The translations under genes were made by a program, and so were the position numbers. Below are positions 26,704 to 35,437 of a stretch of DNA of 41,820 nt, in pieces; the stretch's first letter is position 1; the number at the start of each line of letters is the position of its first letter. The notes beneath the pieces were generated by a model. The model saw only the letters and a program-made list of their open reading frames with translations, was not told where the DNA came from and ran no database searches. The stretch is from an uncultured SAR324 cluster bacterium (GTDB taxonomy: Bacteria > SAR324 > NAC60-12), in assembly GCA_902590435.1 (NCBI GenBank), contig CACIWU010000007.1, positions 1-41,820 of the forward strand. The letters are read 5' to 3'.

Positions 26704-27711
26704 ATGAGATCACTCATAAAACATTTAATTTTGTGCACTGGATTTTTTGGAATAATTTTTATTCCATTTATCTCTGGAGCCGCAGATTGTCCAAGAGGGA
26801 CACTCGATAAAAGATACTGCGATGTAAACGGAGATTTGGTTGCAGATACTCCAACAGACTCTAGCAAATTGGTAGATCCTAGCACTATAATATTTGCTTA
26901 CACGCCTGTAGAAGACCCAGCTGTTTACAGAGGTGTTTGGGCTGATTTCCTCGATCATATGGAAAAAGTAACGGGTAAGAAAGTAGTATTTTTCCCAGTG
27001 CAGTCAAATGCCGCACAAATTGAAGCAATGCGTTCAGGTCGTTTACATGTTGCCGGATTTAACACTGGTTCCAATCCCCTTGCTGTCAATTGTGCAGGGT
27101 TTGAGTCATTCGCAATCATGGCCAGCCTTACTGGACATTTTGGTTATGAGATGGAAATCATTACTTTTCCAGGTAGTGGTATAAAAAAAGTGGAAGATAT
27201 CCGTGGTAAAACTCTAGCATTTACCTCACCTACTTCAAATTCCGGGAAAAAAGCACCTTCAGCTATTTTGAAGAGCAAGTTCGACATGATTGCAGATCGT
27301 GATTTTAAGGCAGTATTCTCTGGTAAACACGACAATTCTATTCTTGGTGTCGCCAACAAGGATTATATAGCCGCTTCAATTGCAAACTCTGTTAAATCTA
27401 GGATGATTAAAAGAGGGGTGATCAAAGCAGAGGACGTAATCACTATTTACAAGTCTCAGACTTTCCCTACAACAGGTTTTGGGTATGCCCACAACCTAAA
27501 TCCTGCGCTAAAGGCAAAAATAAAAGAATCGTTCTTTAGTTTTCAATGGGACAAGCCAGACTGGTCACAGAAGAAGATGGTGCCAACTTCTCTGAAAGTT
27601 GAATTCTCAAAATCCAAAGAAGGGCAGTTTATCCCAATTACTTACAAGTCTCATTGGGCAGTAATCCGGACGATAGACAAAGCGAACGGAGTTTCTTACG
27701 CTTGTAAATAA
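26704..27711 (+). CDS. phnD: Phosphate/phosphite/phosphonate ABC transporter substrate-binding protein (track start 26644; ATG at 26704 preferred)
   Basis: AGAAGGAG then ATG at 26704 followed by signal peptide MRSLIKHLILCTGFFGIIFIPFISGAA; 'TIIFAYTPVEDPAVYRGVWADFLDHMEKVTGKKVVFFPVQSNAAQIEAMRSGRLHVAGFNTGSNPLAVN' PhnD-type. Confidence 0.92.
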   Translation: MRSLIKHLILCTGFFGIIFIPFISGAADCPRGTLDKRYCDVNGDLVADTPTDSSKLVDPSTIIFAYTPVEDPAVYRGVWADFLDHMEKVTGKKVVFFPVQSNAAQIEAMRSGRLHVAGFNTGSNPLAVNCAGFESFAIMASLTGHFGYEMEIITFPGSGIKKVEDIRGKTLAFTSPTSNSGKKAPSAILKSKFDMIADRDFKAVFSGKHDNSILGVANKDYIAASIANSVKSRMIKRGVIKAEDVITIYKSQTFPTTGFGYAHNLNPALKAKIKESFFSFQWDKPDWSQKKMVPTSLKVEFSKSKEGQFIPITYKSHWAVIRTIDKANGVSYACK

Positions 27712-27718
27712 TTTACTC

Positions 27719-27769
27719 ATCGGTTTCAACAGAATATACATAATCCGACTTTTTCATGTTGGGACCGAT
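27719..27769 (+). promoter_or_regulatory. Intercistronic stem-loop between phnD and phnC
   Basis: ATCGGTTTCAACA (27719-27731) pairs along all 13 positions with TGTTGGGACCGAT (27757-27769) as RNA (11 Watson-Crick + 2 G-U), 25-nt loop. Confidence 0.65.
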
Positions 27770-27792
27770 CTAGTTTTCAGCTTAAAAAATCT

Positions 27793-28620
27793 ATGCTTGA
27801 AATAAAACAACTAGTTAAAAAATACCAAACAGGTGACTTGGCCATAGATAGGGTAGATCTTACGGTTGAAAATGGACAAGTAATCGCACTTATCGGTCCT
27901 TCCGGTGCAGGAAAAAGCACACTAATCCGATGTGTTAACCGTTTGGAAAATTCAACCTCGGGTGAAATCTGGCTAAATGGTGAAAATATCGTCAAAATGC
28001 GTTCAGGAAAGTTAAGACGAACCCGCAGGAGTATGGGTATGATTTTTCAAGAATATGCACTCGTAGAACGTCTTACTGTTATGGAAAATGTTCTTTCAGG
28101 ACGCTTGGGATATGTTGGTTTCTGGAGAAGTTTTTTGAGGAAGTTTCCACAATCAGATATTGGTGCAGCCTTTGGACTTCTGGCGAAAGTTGGACTCGAC
28201 ACAATGGCAAATAAACGAGCAGATGAACTATCTGGAGGCCAACGACAACGAGTAGGTATTGCTAGAGCATTAATACAAAAACCAGATATTTTACTTGTCG
28301 ATGAACCTACTGCCAGTCTTGACCCGAAAACATCTCGCCAAATAATGCGTCTGATCACAGAGCTATGTGAAGAAAATAAACTTGCGGCAATCATAAATAT
28401 CCATGATGTTGCTCTCGCACAAATGTATGCAGAAAGGATTGTTGGTTTGCGTGAAGGTCGCATAGTATATGACGGTAATCCAGATGATTTAAAACCAAAT
28501 GTTCTATCTGAAATCTATGGAAAAGAAGACTGGACTAATGTACGCAAGCAAAAAACTAAAAATAAGAACTCAATAAAAGAAATTCCAAATACAGACGAAC
28601 ATATGGAAGAAATGCAGTAA
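27793..28620 (+). CDS. phnC: Phosphonate-type ABC transporter ATP-binding protein
   Basis: '[33 protein letters not shown]', '[40 protein letters not shown]'. Confidence 0.95.
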   Translation: MLEIKQLVKKYQTGDLAIDRVDLTVENGQVIALIGPSGAGKSTLIRCVNRLENSTSGEIWLNGENIVKMRSGKLRRTRRSMGMIFQEYALVERLTVMENVLSGRLGYVGFWRSFLRKFPQSDIGAAFGLLAKVGLDTMANKRADELSGGQRQRVGIARALIQKPDILLVDEPTASLDPKTSRQIMRLITELCEENKLAAIINIHDVALAQMYAERIVGLREGRIVYDGNPDDLKPNVLSEIYGKEDWTNVRKQKTKNKNSIKEIPNTDEHMEEMQ

Positions 28621-29469
28621 ATGAATGACATTCCTGAAAACACTCAAAAACTAGGAGTTACCAAAATGGAAACAGCTGCTTTTTCTGAAAATTGGAGTCC
28701 TCCTCCATTTATTAAAAATCCACTTTTGAGATGGGGACTTCTGCTAACTTTCATACTCTATCTGTCCTTGTCTATCGGATCTCTTGATGTGAATTGGGAA
28801 CGAATTTATGTGGGACTTGACCGTGGTGCAAAATTTGTCTATGGATTCATGAATCCAAATTTTTCTGGAAGGTGGACAGACATTAGTGAAGGTATAATTG
28901 AAAGTCTTATTATGACTGTCACTTCAACCGCAATTGGAATCATAATTTCTATTCCTATAGGATTTGGCGCAGCTCGCAATCTTGCCCCTTTACCAGTATA
29001 CTTGTTTTGCAGGAGTATCATCGCGCTTTCAAGAAGTTTTCAGGAAATCATAATCGCCATTCTGTTTGTTGCCATTTTCGGATTTGGTCCACTGGCAGGT
29101 GTCTTAACTCTTTCATTTGCAACTATTGGCTTTCTTTCTAAATTGCTCGCAGAAGATATAGAGAGTATTGATAAAAATCAAGCAGAAGCTGTTAAAGCAA
29201 CAGGATCATCTTGGTGGCAATGGCTCAATTATGGAATTCAGCCACAGGTTATGCCTCGTTTGATAGGGCTTTCTCTTTACCGCTTTGATATCAATTTTCG
29301 TGAATCTGCGGTAGTAGGACTTGTAGGAGCTGGAGGAATTGGAGCCACACTCAATACTGCTTTTGATCGTTATGAATACGATACTGCAGCAGCCATTCTC
29401 ATTATTATAATTGGCATTGTAATGCTATCAGAATATATTTCAGGTTATATAAGAGCCGGAGTTCAGTAA
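28621..29469 (+). CDS. phnE: Phosphonate-type ABC transporter permease 1
   Basis: Multi-pass; 'FGFGPLAGVLTLSFATIGFLSKLLAEDIESIDKNQAEAVKATGSSWWQWLNYGIQPQVMPRLIGLSLYRFDINFRESAVVGLVGAGGIGATL'. Confidence 0.94.
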   Translation: MNDIPENTQKLGVTKMETAAFSENWSPPPFIKNPLLRWGLLLTFILYLSLSIGSLDVNWERIYVGLDRGAKFVYGFMNPNFSGRWTDISEGIIESLIMTVTSTAIGIIISIPIGFGAARNLAPLPVYLFCRSIIALSRSFQEIIIAILFVAIFGFGPLAGVLTLSFATIGFLSKLLAEDIESIDKNQAEAVKATGSSWWQWLNYGIQPQVMPRLIGLSLYRFDINFRESAVVGLVGAGGIGATLNTAFDRYEYDTAAAILIIIIGIVMLSEYISGYIRAGVQ

Positions 29470-30284
29470 TGACTAAAAAACTTAATCCTAAAACAAGGGT
29501 TTGGCATTACAGAAGTCGTAATAAACAACTTATTTCCTGGTTTATATGGCTGGTTGCTACTGCTCTTTTTATGTATTGCTGGCAAAGGGTATCAGAAAGC
29601 ACAACCTGGTTTTTTGTTTGGGATGCCCCTAGAATTGCTGGAGACATAGGTTATCGTATGATTCCACCTCGTTGGAGTTACATAAATGAACTATGGGAGC
29701 CACTCTGGGATACTTTAAATATTGCTACCATTGGTACAATGATGGCGATTGTGATGGCTATTCCAGTAGCTTTTCTTGCAGCAAGGAATACCACTCCCAG
29801 TACAACAATTGTAAGACCTATTGCTCTCCTCATCATAGTTTCTTCACGTTCAATAAACTCTTTGATATGGTCACTTTTGCTGGTATCTATAATCGGTCCC
29901 GGAGTGGTAGCTGGAATAGTTGCAATAAGTTTGCGATCTATTGGTTTCATAGCTAAACTATTATATGAAGCAATTGAGGAAATCGATCATAATCAGGTTG
30001 AAGCTGTAACAGCTTCAGGAGCAAGCAATCTGCAGATTCTTATTTATGGAATTGTTCCGCAAATACTTCCAGCCTTTGCCGGAATTAGTGTATTCAGATG
30101 GGATATCAATATCCGAGAATCCACTGTGCTGGGACTTGTCGGGGCTGGTGGAATTGGATTACAACTTAATGCCTCTCTCAATGTACTTGCCTGGCCTCAA
30201 GTCACTCTGATCCTCATTCTCATTTTATTGGCAGTTATCTTAAGCGAATGGGTCTCCGCCAAGGTACGTCACTCCATCATTTGA
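29469..30284 (+). CDS. phnE: Phosphonate-type ABC transporter permease 2
   Basis: 'GPGVVAGIVAISLRSIGFIAKLLYEAIEEIDHNQVEAVTASGASNLQILIYGIVPQILPAFAGISVFRWDINIRESTVLGLVGAGGIGLQL'; start overlaps the previous stop. Confidence 0.94.
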   Translation: MTKKLNPKTRVWHYRSRNKQLISWFIWLVATALFMYCWQRVSESTTWFFVWDAPRIAGDIGYRMIPPRWSYINELWEPLWDTLNIATIGTMMAIVMAIPVAFLAARNTTPSTTIVRPIALLIIVSSRSINSLIWSLLLVSIIGPGVVAGIVAISLRSIGFIAKLLYEAIEEIDHNQVEAVTASGASNLQILIYGIVPQILPAFAGISVFRWDINIRESTVLGLVGAGGIGLQLNASLNVLAWPQVTLILILILLAVILSEWVSAKVRHSII

Positions 30285-30299
30285 GAAGTATTTTCCCAT

Positions 30300-31109
30300 A
30301 TGCAACCTCTCACAGAATTTCCCAAAAATGAACTAAGAAAAGTACGTTTTGTACTAGCTGACATCGATGATACCTTGACAGAAAATGGAAGACTTCCTTC
30401 TTCAAGTTTTAAAGCCCTAGAAAAACTCAAAAAAAAAGGACTTTATGTTATCCCTATTACTGGTCGACCAGCAGGATGGTGTGACCATATTGCTCGTATG
30501 TGGCCAGTAGATGGAGTAATTGGAGAAAATGGAGCATTCTATTTCTTTTATGAATCTTCTAAACGTAAAATGATATGTCGTTTCTGGAAATCTTTAAAAG
30601 AAAGAGACGAAGACAGGATAAGACTCGCAAATCTCAAAAATAAAATTTTGTCAACTGTTAAAGGATGTAAAATTGCATCAGATCAACCTTATCGTGTAGC
30701 AGATCTAGCAATAGATTTTTGTGAAGATGTCCCAGCTCTTTCAAAATCAAAGATTGATGAGATTGTTAGATTATTTAAGGAATCGGGGGCAAGTGCAAAA
30801 GTAAGCTCTATTCACGTAAATGGATGGTTTGGCAATTACGACAAACTCACCATGACAAGAATTATGTTTGAGGAAGTATTTGAAACAAATATAGATCATT
30901 CTCAAAAAGAAATTATTTTTTGTGGTGACTCTCCTAATGATGAGCCAATGTTTGATTTTTTTCAACATTCTGTTGGAGTAGCCAATGTTTTAGATTACAC
31001 TGATGTGATTAAAAAATTACCAACTTGGATTACTAAAAAACGTTCCTCTGTTGGTTTTGTTGAGCTTACTAATAATATTTTAAAAGCTCATTCGTCTGTA
31101 AGTAATTAG
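30300..31109 (+). CDS. HAD-superfamily (IIB-like) hydrolase, last gene of the phn cluster
   Basis: 'VRFVLADIDDTLTENGRLP' (motif I), 'VIPITGRPAGW' (motif II), 'EIIFCGDSPNDEPMFDFFQHSVGVAN' (motif IV). Confidence 0.9.
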   Translation: MQPLTEFPKNELRKVRFVLADIDDTLTENGRLPSSSFKALEKLKKKGLYVIPITGRPAGWCDHIARMWPVDGVIGENGAFYFFYESSKRKMICRFWKSLKERDEDRIRLANLKNKILSTVKGCKIASDQPYRVADLAIDFCEDVPALSKSKIDEIVRLFKESGASAKVSSIHVNGWFGNYDKLTMTRIMFEEVFETNIDHSQKEIIFCGDSPNDEPMFDFFQHSVGVANVLDYTDVIKKLPTWITKKRSSVGFVELTNNILKAHSSVSN

Positions 31110-31127
31110 TTTTCATTAAAAAATATT

Positions 31128-31162
31128 TGGTTAGAAATGAAATCCTAATTCCATTTTTTTTT
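31128..31162 (+). terminator. Weak candidate Rho-independent terminator after the HAD gene
   Basis: TGGTTAG...CTAA-TT-CCA imperfect stem followed by TTTTTTTTT. Confidence 0.3.
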
Positions 31163-31237
31163 ATAATTTTAAAACTTATGATTATTTTGATATCGGTTTA
31201 CAAATCATAAAAGTCAAATAAGTATAGTTTAATTATA

Positions 31238-33169
31238 ATGAGACAAAAACAATTCTTAAACTTAGCAACTGCTGAAAAAGCTGAAGAATATTTTTGGAAC
31301 GCAATCAATCCCGTCCCTTTAGGAAAAGAATTAGTTCACCTAAATAATTCAAACAGACGCATACTTGCAAAGGATATTTTTGCAAAATACAATGTCCCAT
31401 ACTTTGACAGAAGTAATTTTGATGGTTTTGCTATACGTGCTAAAGATACCTTTGGTGCACAGGAGACATCCCCAGTTTTAATCAATTTAAACCCTGAAAT
31501 TATAACTTGTGGAATTACACCTAAAAAGTCAGTTAACCGTGGAACAGCGACTCCGATAGCTACTGGTGGAGTCTTACCGCGAGGAGCAGACGGAGTTGTG
31601 ATGATTGAAAATACTTTACCTGCTAACCACTCCAAATCTGAAAATGAAACTATTCAAATCTTAAAACCTATAGTACCAGGCTATGGAATATCTTTAGCGG
31701 GTTCAGATATTGGCGCCGGAGAGTTAGTGCTTCGAATGGGAGACCGCCTTGGATTCCGAGAAACAGGGACTTTGGCAGCTTTGGGTGAATCTAAAATATC
31801 GGTTTGGAAAAAACCAAAAGTTGCTATAATTTCAACAGGTGATGAACTAATACTTCCAGGAGAATTAATAAGTGTAGGTAAAGTTTTCGATTCCAATTCT
31901 ACACTAATTTCTCATGCAGTTGAAGAACTTTGTTGTGAGCCTGTAAATTTTGGTATCGTTCCTGATGATGAAATTCAATTAGAAAAAGCACTTCGTGAAG
32001 CCATTAATTTAGATTTTGTAATAATTTCAGGAGGAACTTCAAAAGGAGAAGGAGACCTCAACTTTAAAATTTTAAAAAAATTTAAAGTACAAGGTGAAAT
32101 AATACATGGAGTTGCTTTAAAGCCAGGGAAACCTCTTTGTTTAGCAGTTATAGAAGGAACTCCTTCTGCAATATTACCTGGATTCCCAACATCTTCAACA
32201 TTTACTTTTAGTAAATTTATTGCCCCAGTTTTAAGAGCTTTTGCAGGAATACCCCCCCAAAAATCAAAATATGTGCAAGCTAATCTTCCGGTTAGATTAA
32301 ATTCTGAAAAGGGTAAAACCGAATTTAATCTTGTACATTTAGTTCGTAGCTTAAATGGATATAGCGCTTATTCTACAGGGAAAGGTTCTGGATCGATTAC
32401 AGGATTTGTAAGAGCAGATGGATTTTTGGAAATACCACGAAATACAGAAATGGTTGAAGCAGGTGATGAAGTTTCGATTCAATTATTAGGTGAATCTATT
32501 CGTCCTCCAGACTTAATGATTATTGGAAGTCATTGTGTTGGGTTAGATTATTTAATTGGAGAAATGAAAAAACGTGGTTTCTCATGTCAATTTCTAGCCG
32601 TTGGTAGTATGGGTGGTTTATTAGCTGCAAAAAGAGGAGAGTGTGATTTAGCTAGCTCCCATTTAATGGATCCTAAATCAGAAATTTATAATCGCCACTT
32701 ATTAAGTCCTAAACTCCATTTGGAAAAAGGATATAAACGAAAACAGGGGTTATTATTTCGTAAGGAGGATCCCTTCTTTTCTGATTACGATAGTAATATT
32801 GAAAATCTAATTAAAAAAATTGTAAATAATTCTGAACTCCGAATGATAAATAGGAATCGTGGAAGTGGTACAAGAATTTTGTTAGATCATTTTCTAAGTA
32901 ATCATCGCCCTTCAGGCTTTTTCCAAGAAGCAAAATCGCACCATTCTGTAGCCGCAGCAATTTCACAAAAAAGAGCTGACTGGGGTATAGCCATTCGATC
33001 AGTAGCAGAAGATTTATCTCTTGGATTTTTTCCTATACAAAATGAGGAGTATGATTTCATAATTCCGAAAGAACGATTGGAGCGTCAAGAAGTCATTATA
33101 TTTTTAAACTTGTTGAAAGAACCTAAAATTCGTAAACATTTAAATTCTCTAGGTTTAGAAATAAAATAA
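31238..33169 (+). CDS. moeA: Molybdopterin molybdenumtransferase MoeA fused to a C-terminal periplasmic-binding-protein-like domain
   Basis: MoeA: 'FDRSNFDGFAIRAKDTFGA', 'GADGVVMIENT', 'VAIISTGDELILPGE', 'ISGGTSKGEGD', 'LPGFPTSS'; C-terminal ~220 aa 'DLMIIGSHCVGLDYLIGEMKKRG...GSMGGLLAAKRGECDLASSHLMDP...NRNRGSGTRILLDHFL...DWGIAIRSVAEDLSLGFFPIQNEEYDFIIP'. Confidence 0.93.
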   Translation: MRQKQFLNLATAEKAEEYFWNAINPVPLGKELVHLNNSNRRILAKDIFAKYNVPYFDRSNFDGFAIRAKDTFGAQETSPVLINLNPEIITCGITPKKSVNRGTATPIATGGVLPRGADGVVMIENTLPANHSKSENETIQILKPIVPGYGISLAGSDIGAGELVLRMGDRLGFRETGTLAALGESKISVWKKPKVAIISTGDELILPGELISVGKVFDSNSTLISHAVEELCCEPVNFGIVPDDEIQLEKALREAINLDFVIISGGTSKGEGDLNFKILKKFKVQGEIIHGVALKPGKPLCLAVIEGTPSAILPGFPTSSTFTFSKFIAPVLRAFAGIPPQKSKYVQANLPVRLNSEKGKTEFNLVHLVRSLNGYSAYSTGKGSGSITGFVRADGFLEIPRNTEMVEAGDEVSIQLLGESIRPPDLMIIGSHCVGLDYLIGEMKKRGFSCQFLAVGSMGGLLAAKRGECDLASSHLMDPKSEIYNRHLLSPKLHLEKGYKRKQGLLFRKEDPFFSDYDSNIENLIKKIVNNSELRMINRNRGSGTRILLDHFLSNHRPSGFFQEAKSHHSVAAAISQKRADWGIAIRSVAEDLSLGFFPIQNEEYDFIIPKERLERQEVIIFLNLLKEPKIRKHLNSLGLEIK

Positions 33170-33222
33170 CTTAATTGAAAAACTATTTAAAAATCCTTAA
33201 ATCATAAAAATAAAATTAGCTA

Positions 33223-33744
33223 ATGTATTTTCTTTATTTTAAAGCTTTTCACATTATTGGAGTGGTAATTTGGTTTTCTGGACTTTTTTATTTAGGTCGT
33301 TTGTTTGTTTATCATAAAGAAACAGAAGAACTTCAAGAACCAGAAAACGAAACTCTTAAAAAACAGTATTCTAAGATGGAAAAGAGGCTTTATTATGGTA
33401 TTGCTTGGCCCGGCCTATGCATCACTATTGCTTTTGGGCTAGGCATGTTAATCGAGTGGGGCTTCCCAAATTGGATACAATTAAAATTTGCTTTAGCAAT
33501 ATTACTGGTTGTGTATCATTTTTTGTGTGGACATATCCGTAAAAAACTATGCAAAAAAGATTTTTTTTTGAATAGCAAACATTTAAGAATTTTTAATGAA
33601 ATACCTACAATATTTTTGGTCAGCATAGTTTTTTTAGTGGTTTTCAAAGATACTCTTTCATTAACTGTTCTTTTGTCAGTAATTATTACACTTAGCGTTA
33701 TAATTTTTTTTAGCATCCATCTTTTATCTTTAAGAAAAAAATAA
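33223..33744 (+). CDS. hemJ: Protoporphyrinogen oxidase HemJ (UPF0093/CopD-like membrane protein)
   Basis: 'YFLYFKAFHIIGVVIWFSGLFYLGRLFVYH', 'KMEKRLYYGIAWPG', 'WIQLKFALAILLVVYHFLCGHIRKKL', 'LRIFNEIPTIFLV'. Confidence 0.92.
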   Translation: MYFLYFKAFHIIGVVIWFSGLFYLGRLFVYHKETEELQEPENETLKKQYSKMEKRLYYGIAWPGLCITIAFGLGMLIEWGFPNWIQLKFALAILLVVYHFLCGHIRKKLCKKDFFLNSKHLRIFNEIPTIFLVSIVFLVVFKDTLSLTVLLSVIITLSVIIFFSIHLLSLRKK

Positions 33745-33773
33745 TTAAAAAAACACATCTTTCTGAGAAAACT

Positions 33774-34469
33774 TTGAAAAAAAACAACAAAATAATTTTA
33801 ATATTTCTATATGTGTTTTTAATAACAATTGCTAATGGGTGTAGTTGGTTATTCGAACCCACTAAAGAAGCAAAAAATGATTTGTACGAGGCTGGTAACA
33901 AAGCTTTAAATGAAGGGAAGTATGACGAAGCTACTTCTTACTATCGAAAGATCTCAAGAAGTTCGCCATTTTATCCTCAGGCTCTCTGGATGATTCAAAA
34001 GGTTCCTTTCAAAAAAGGAGTTGCATCTTTTAACCTTAAGAAATTCCAAATTGCTATCGAAGAATTCTCAAAGGTACCTCGACATTCCCCCGACTATGAA
34101 GAGGCTCAACGATATATAAAGTTAACCAATTATAACTTGTTGCTTCAAAAATACACAAAATCGAGTAGTAAAGATAGATTCTATATGATTAAAGACTTGG
34201 TAGATATTTCCAACGAACTGAGTAACATCAATTTGCTTAAAAAGAACATCACATTAATTGAAAAAGAACTAAAAATTAGAACATCAAATTCTAAGACAAA
34301 ATATCTTATAAATTTGCTTTGGACTATAGTCGAACTAAGTAATGAAAAAGATTTATATGAAAAGACACTAAAATATCTACTAACAGATATTAATTACTTC
34401 TATGACCAACCAGAAGTCAGAACTGTAGTATTTCAGATTATTGGTAATATAAAAATCGCTTTAATGTAA
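33774..34469 (+). CDS. TPR-containing lipoprotein (TTG start)
   Basis: Signal 'MKKNNKIILIFLYVFLITIANGC' with a lipobox-like end before Cys; TPR-like 'AGNKALNEGKYDEATSYYRKISRSSPFYPQAL' and 'GVASFNLKKFQIAIEEFSKVPRHSPDYEEA'. Confidence 0.75.
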   Translation: MKKNNKIILIFLYVFLITIANGCSWLFEPTKEAKNDLYEAGNKALNEGKYDEATSYYRKISRSSPFYPQALWMIQKVPFKKGVASFNLKKFQIAIEEFSKVPRHSPDYEEAQRYIKLTNYNLLLQKYTKSSSKDRFYMIKDLVDISNELSNINLLKKNITLIEKELKIRTSNSKTKYLINLLWTIVELSNEKDLYEKTLKYLLTDINYFYDQPEVRTVVFQIIGNIKIALM

Positions 34470-34568
34470 AAAACTTTTATAAAGATTTAAATATAATTTA
34501 TTTTAAAAAATAAAACTTTTATTAGAGATTCTTTCATATATTAAATAAATCATTTTTTAAATTCAATA

Positions 34569-35306
34569 TCATCCATTTTTGTAAAATTTAGTTTTACTAC
34601 TTCTAAATGCAATTTTACTAAAAAAATAACTGATGATTCCCATAAACAGAATTTGACAATATGCCTCCTTTTCCATATTTAAAGAAAGCAAAAAATCATA
34701 TAATCCGTGTAAAAAAGAAGAAAATAACCAGCCTCCTAAAATTAACATAAAAGGAATAAAAAAACCAAAGTTAAATTCTTCCTTTGAATCTATCTCTATA
34801 CGAGATTTAGCTAAAAAATAACCCATTGGTATACTCATAAATACATGAGCAGGAATGGTAATAACAGTCCTTATAATTACTACTGTAATACCATAGTGAT
34901 TTAAATAGTAAAAATTTTCCATCACTGCAAATCCGAGAGAAACAAATACAGCAAATAAAATTCCATCAAATTTTTCCACTAAATGTTTACTAGAAAAAAC
35001 AAATACCAACAATACAATTAATTTTGAAAATTCCTCATTCAAGCCCACAATAAACCAAAATACAGAACTAACTAAAGAAATGTTTTCACCTAATATTGTT
35101 AATTTTTGTCCGGTTGCTCCAGGCCAGAAAAGTGTAAATTTTTCAATCACATGATTTAATAACAGCGCCAAAAATCCTGACCCCATTCCACCCAAAAACA
35201 AAATTATTAATATAAAAATGTGTACTTTTTTATATCGGTTTAAGTGATAAAAAAACCATCCCCATATAATGCCCGGAACAAGGACAATTCCTATAATTGG
35301 TAACAT
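34569..35306 (-). CDS. PrsW-family intramembrane metalloprotease
   Basis: 'GLNEEFSKLIVLL' (EExxK), 'LGFAVMENFYYL' (FxxxEN), 'IPAHVFMSIPMGY', 'FLHGLYDFLL'. Confidence 0.88.
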   Translation of the reverse strand: MLPIIGIVLVPGIIWGWFFYHLNRYKKVHIFILIILFLGGMGSGFLALLLNHVIEKFTLFWPGATGQKLTILGENISLVSSVFWFIVGLNEEFSKLIVLLVFVFSSKHLVEKFDGILFAVFVSLGFAVMENFYYLNHYGITVVIIRTVITIPAHVFMSIPMGYFLAKSRIEIDSKEEFNFGFFIPFMLILGGWLFSSFLHGLYDFLLSLNMEKEAYCQILFMGIISYFFSKIAFRSSKTKFYKNG

Positions 35307-35370
35307 TTTTTTCCTACAGTTATGTTGCGAATACTATTAATTCATGGCATAGTTTCTATTAAGAGAACCA

Positions 35371-35385
35371 AGATAAATTTTATCT
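35371..35385. promoter_or_regulatory. Perfect palindrome AGATAAA-T-TTTATCT between divergent prsW-like and diguanylate cyclase genes
   Basis: Read directly; symmetric 7-bp arms with 1-nt centre in a 131-bp divergent intergenic region. Confidence 0.35.
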
Positions 35386-35437
35386 GATCACCAAACGGAG
35401 ATTATAACATGTAATAACTAAGTTAAGGAATAATTAG

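Noticed and set aside
34498-34515. A/T-only hairpin TTTATTTT-AA-AAAATAAA as a convergent terminator
   Set aside because: Composed only of A/T in an AT-rich gap; too likely by chance to call.
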